Source: Candidatus Woesearchaeota archaeon
GTDB taxonomy: Archaea; Nanobdellota; Nanobdellia; Woesearchaeales; UBA10200
Assembly (NCBI GenBank): GCA_016180275.1
Contig: JACPBN010000010.1
Span: forward strand, 1-15,985
DNA length: 15,985 nt
Reading direction: 5' to 3'
Shown here piece after piece: positions 14,032 through 15,985 of this stretch (its first letter is position 1; the number at the start of each line of letters is the position of its first letter). The position numbers and the translations under genes are program-made. The notes beneath the pieces were generated by a model. The model was given only the letters and a program-made list of their open reading frames with translations, did no database searches and was not told where the DNA came from.

Positions 14032-14505
14032 TTATTTGATTATCTCCTGCAGCTTTCTTGACCTTTCCACAAGTTTTTGTACGTAAAAATATATATTATT
14101 CGTATACTTTATAAATCTTATCTCAAATGACGGCTTTAAGAGGATTGTTGCTGTGTTGAATAGTTTGTCAAAAATATTTTGCTTTAATGCGACTTCTGTA
14201 ATCTCATTATATAAGATAAATTCTTCAGTATGTGTGATTGCAGTCCGAAACTCGACTCTGGCATTAAAAAAAAGGTATTGCCAGTTATGTGCTTTTATGT
14301 ATTCAATAGCTACGCCTGCAGCCCAGATTATCATGATAAAAACCAATGAGAGGTAAAAATAAATTTGTTCAACATCTTTAAACAAGAACTTTAAATTTAT
14401 TACCAATAATACATAGAACATGCTGCACAAAACCAGCAGGCTTAGGGCTCTAGGGAACACAAATCTTGTTATGTTTGGCTTAATAGTTAGTCTTGGTAGT
14501 TCCAT
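14032..14505 (-). CDS. Membrane protein with bacterial PH-like (bPH2) domain
   Basis: 157 aa. Two transmembrane helices (about 17-41 and 47-67) are followed by a cytoplasmic domain of about 85 residues. The segment FILYNEITEVALKQNIFDKL followed by FNTATILL matches the strand-turn-strand pattern of bPH2/YdbS-type domains (typical form: I-P-Y-x-x-I-x-x-V-x-x-x-Q-x-x-x-x-R-x-x-G-x-A-x-I). A helical tail (VQKLVERSRKLQEIIK) closes the protein, as in PH folds. These proteins are membrane-associated with no known reaction. RBS-like AGAGGCC lies just before the ATG. The AI-2E transporter gene follows by 68 bp, so the two may be linked. Confidence 0.6.
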   Translation of the reverse strand: MELPRLTIKPNITRFVFPRALSLLVLCSMFYVLLVINLKFLFKDVEQIYFYLSLVFIMIIWAAGVAIEYIKAHNWQYLFFNARVEFRTAITHTEEFILYNEITEVALKQNIFDKLFNTATILLKPSFEIRFIKYTNNIYFYVQKLVERSRKLQEIIK

Positions 14506-14651
14506 TTGGCCTCTTTTTTAGCAAGTAGATTAATGTATTATTAAAGTTAAGTAATTTAGGGAATGATATTATTAATAATAACCATAATATTAATAATAAT
14601 CATGATATTAATAAGATTAATATGGATGATACAACAACTAATAATAATGAC

Positions 14652-14724
14652 TGGGTCTGCTCGGATTTGAACCGAGGACATCCTCCACGTCAAAGAGGCA
14701 TCATAGCCGCTAGATCACAGACCC
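14652..14724 (-). tRNA. tRNA-Val(GAC)
   Basis: 73 nt. Acceptor GGGTCTG pairs with CAGACCC, discriminator A, no CCA encoded. Anticodon arm CCTCT-TTGACGT-GGAGG (one T-G pair) gives anticodon GAC, valine. The D arm ATC...GAT and the T arm CTCGG-TTCAAAT-CCGAG are intact. The body resembles archaeal valine tRNAs in its TCTAG and TATGAT segments. Confidence 0.9.
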
Positions 14725-14762
14725 GCAAATATAATTGCTGTATTCGTGATAAATTATCTCCA

Positions 14763-14776
14763 GAATATATAAAATT
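14763..14776 (-). promoter_or_regulatory. TATA promoter of tRNA-Val
   Basis: On the minus strand AATTTTATATATTC lies about 40 bases upstream of the mature tRNA 5' end, giving a 5' leader of about 15 nt. The miniature IS6 element begins 12 bases further upstream, so the BRE is native but everything above it now comes from the element. Confidence 0.5.
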
Positions 14777-14787
14777 AACGGTGGAGT

Positions 14788-14945
14788 GGCACAATATAAA
14801 AAGTGAGTGATAACATAAAAGCCAAAGCATCAGCCAATTTTTGCGAGCACAAATTACATAACGCAGCCAAGTAGGGCTGGGCGGTTGCGAGAGAAGGCTG
14901 ATGCTTTGGCTTTGAACAAAAATCACTCACTTTTGCGACAGTGCC
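14788..14945. mobile_element. IS6-type miniature element (MITE), 158 bp
   Basis: The right end, read inward, is GGCACTGTCGCAAAA, the form of IS6/IS26-family terminal repeats; the left end is the degraded GGCACAATATAAAAA. An exact 8-bp direct repeat GGTGGAGT lies directly outside both ends (14780-14787 and 14946-14953), the duplication length expected for IS6. No transposase is present. Inside are further inverted repeats: AAAAGTGAGTGAT (14799-14811 with 14922-14934) and an 18-bp perfect pair (14818-14835 with 14896-14913), then a core with CAGCC-6nt-GGCTG (14864-14879) and two TTGCGAG motifs. Insertion is 12 bp upstream of the tRNA-Val TATA box and at the stop codon of a PIN-like remnant. Confidence 0.85.
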
Positions 14946-15108
14946 GGTGGAGTTCTTCTTTACAAGAATTAAGGTATGGCTTCTTAAGTTTAATTCCTTT
15001 TATTTTGGCATAATCCTTAATATTTCTCGTAATTAATGTTAGTAATTTCAGAGATTTAAGGATATTTTTAGAAAATCCATCTTGCACATGCACAACCTTT
15101 AAATACAC
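14923..15108 (-). pseudogene. Remnant of a PIN-domain (VapC-like) C terminus
   Basis: An open frame of about 60 codons with an in-frame TAG just before its only possible (GTG) start. The middle, LLTLITRNIKDYAKIKGIKL, resembles the end of PIN toxin domains (T-x-N-x-K-D-F-x-x-I-x-G-L-x-L). The N-terminal half with the first catalytic acidic residues is missing. The native end was ...EELHR and TAA; removing the IS6 element and one target copy restores that stop, and the insertion replaced it with about five extra residues. Its 5' part overlaps the promoter of the 15206 gene on the other strand. Family assignment is tentative. Confidence 0.35.
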
Positions 15109-15126
15109 CTATTGCTTAAACGCAAT
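15096..15126 (+). promoter_or_regulatory. TATA box and downstream inverted repeat of histone-fold gene
   Basis: CCTTTAAATACACC (about 15096-15109) is a TATA box, followed at once by ATTGC-TTAAAC-GCAAT (15111-15126) between TATA and the predicted start near 15130. An inverted repeat there would block RNA polymerase if bound, so a repressor site is plausible. The leader is about 75 nt and ends in an AGAGGTGG ribosome-binding site before the ATG at 15206. Confidence 0.45.
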
Positions 15127-15205
15127 TTAATGTGCCTTTTGATGTGTTTATTGAAAAAACAAAGATTATGAATGCACAATACTAAAAAATCCAGAGGTGG
15201 TTTAA

Positions 15206-15388
15206 ATGCCAGAGATGCTAGTAGTAAAAAACAAGATAAAAGAAGTTGTTTCTACAATCGATAAGACTTTTAATATTGGAAGCGATGTTGCAGATGCATT
15301 AAGCGCAAAAGTCGATGCTCTTATCAGAGAAGGCGTCAAAAGAGCGCAGGCAAATGCCCGTAGAACACTGATGGGCAAAGATATATAA
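15206..15388 (+). CDS. Single-domain histone-fold protein (DUF1931-like)
   Basis: 60 aa. Begins MPEMLVVKNKIKEVV and ends ALIREGVKRAQANARRTLMG, then KDI. A central long helix flanked by a short helix each side and the terminal R-x-T-x-x-x-x-D-I (loop 2 plus helix 3 start) are histone-fold features; length and motifs resemble the small DUF1931-type histone-fold proteins of archaea and some bacteria. It is distinct from the canonical histone encoded at 15748. It may dimerise and bind DNA or modulate the histone. Good RBS (AGAGGTGG). It runs convergent to the canonical histone with element B between them. Confidence 0.75.
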   Translation: MPEMLVVKNKIKEVVSTIDKTFNIGSDVADALSAKVDALIREGVKRAQANARRTLMGKDI

Positions 15389-15462
15389 AATACAGTTAAC
15401 TAGTTTCTGCTTTCTTTTATTTTTGCTTATTGTTGTTGAATTTAATAATAATAATAATAATA

Positions 15463-15721
15463 GTATTTGTTTAGCTTGTGTGATAAAATCCTATAAAACA
15501 GTGGCGACTGCCGACGAACACTAGCTTAGACCATCAAAAAGTTGCTCCTCCTCCACGTTTATAATATGGGATGAGATTATAGGAATGTATTGCGTGCCAT
15601 GTTATACAATGTTTTGCTAGCTGGCATTGCCCGTCGCAACTTATCCAATTTACAGTAGAATTATGTTCGTCAAAGAATGGCAGTCGCCACTGCTTTGATG
15701 TTGTTATAGCTAAACAAATAC
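15463..15721 (-). repeat. Palindromic element, copy B (inverse of A)
   Basis: 259 bp, the reverse complement of copy A in arms and order. Terminal repeats are perfect (GTATTTGTTTAGCT at 15463-15476; AGCTAAACAAATAC at 15708-15721). Helices: 15679-15694 with 15497-15512, 15663-15671 with 15513-15521, hairpin 15522-15533, inner helix 15636-15642 with 15539-15545. Against A the arms match 57/59 and 88/91 and the GTTGCGACGGGCAAT block is identical, but the 72-nt core (15554-15625) is strongly diverged and has its own potential stems (TGCCA/TGGCA, TATAAT/ATTATA). No clear target duplication; the flank is a TAA/AAT simple repeat. It fills most of the 359-bp gap between the convergent histone-fold genes. 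Confidence 0.85.
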
Positions 15722-15747
15722 AATTATATCAATAAAATCTGCACTAA

Positions 15748-15981
15748 TTATCCAAGCGCCCTATACAGTTTATCCTTAGCAAGCTTAATGTCGCCGTCCT
15801 GTACTGTCTTTCTGCCAGAATGCTTTGCAATATCATTAGAGACTCTGCCTATGTCCTGGGAAATCCTCTCCATAACTTCAGCAAATGCATCAGCTGCACC
15901 CTGAGAAACCCTTTTAGCGCCTGCGTTCATTAATAATCTTGCTGCCACAGCTTTTGGTATTATTGATGTTTGTCGTTGCAT
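15748..15981 (-). CDS. Archaeal histone
   Basis: 77 aa. A full histone fold: IIPKAVAARLLMNAGAKRVS (helix 1 and loop 1), AADAFAEVMERISQDIGRVS (long helix 2), then NDIAKHSGRKTVQDGDIKLA (loop 2 with the R-K-T DNA-contacting motif, helix 3) and a short C-terminal tail. It packages DNA as dimers or longer histone polymers. The N terminus is about 7 residues longer than the usual M-A-E-L-P start because of MQRQTS. The coding region is complete, but its promoter lies beyond the window edge. Confidence 0.93.
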   Translation of the reverse strand: MQRQTSIIPKAVAARLLMNAGAKRVSQGAADAFAEVMERISQDIGRVSNDIAKHSGRKTVQDGDIKLAKDKLYRALG

Positions 15982-15985
15982 GATT

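Noticed and set aside
14557..14640. Repeats of ATATTAATAATAA type
   Set aside because: Simple AT-rich sequence with irregular spacing; no feature beyond low complexity.
14690..14926. 78-aa minus-strand ORF
   Set aside because: Spans the IS6-type element, the tRNA-Val promoter and part of the tRNA; not a gene.
14788..14945. The 158-bp palindrome as a stand-alone non-coding RNA gene
   Set aside because: The exact 8-bp duplication and IS6-like end explain it better as a mobile element; transcription is not excluded.
1317..15721. CRISPR array or composite transposon
   Set aside because: No short regularly spaced repeats or cas genes; the interval holds housekeeping genes and no transposase, so the inverted pair is not a classic composite transposon.

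Overview
The window is archaeal. It carries archaeal translation factor aIF2-gamma, ribosomal protein S6e, an archaeal-type topoisomerase IA, a canonical archaeal histone plus a second histone-fold protein, two tRNA genes without an encoded CCA end, and promoters built on BRE/TATA boxes followed by short or absent leaders. The AT-rich sequence, small intergenic regions and many small orphan proteins suggest a DPANN-type archaeon (Woesearchaeota/Pacearchaeota-like). That lineage is an inference from gene style, not a placement.

Layout. 74-1201 is a secreted, C-terminally anchored surface protein. 1202-1874 is a gene-free T-rich gap holding a 258-bp palindromic element (copy A). 1875-6194 is a two-gene unit for an unusual split glutamate synthase: an FMN/Fe-S synthase domain, then a 910-aa fusion of glutaminase, GXGXG domain and a C-terminal helix-turn-helix-like segment. 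6348-8434 is a translation block: S6e, a 50-aa membrane protein, aIF2-gamma. 8509-9959 is an accessory island on the minus strand: an orphan gene, a gene remnant, a TPR gene with near-identical 102-bp repeats, and two direct copies of a 92-bp sequence that supply the TATA boxes of both intact genes. 9960-12302 is topoisomerase I. 12366-14724 holds tRNA-Ser(UGA), an AI-2E-family permease, a PH-like membrane protein and tRNA-Val(GAC). 14788-14945 is a 158-bp IS6-type miniature element with an exact 8-bp target duplication. 15206-15985 has two convergent histone-fold genes with element copy B between them.

Most notable signal. Copies A (1317-1574, +) and B (15463-15721, -) are inverted relative to each other and flank the central 14 kb. 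Their outer arms are about 97% identical and can fold into the same nested structure: 14-bp terminal inverted repeats, 16-bp and 9-bp helices, a small hairpin and an inner 7-bp helix. Their 71-72-nt cores have diverged strongly. All four arm differences that fall inside internal helices keep pairing as G-U in one RNA orientation and would give A-C mismatches in the other. This fits either a structured RNA with a variable core or a mobile palindrome whose ends are under selection. I do not recognise it as a known family.
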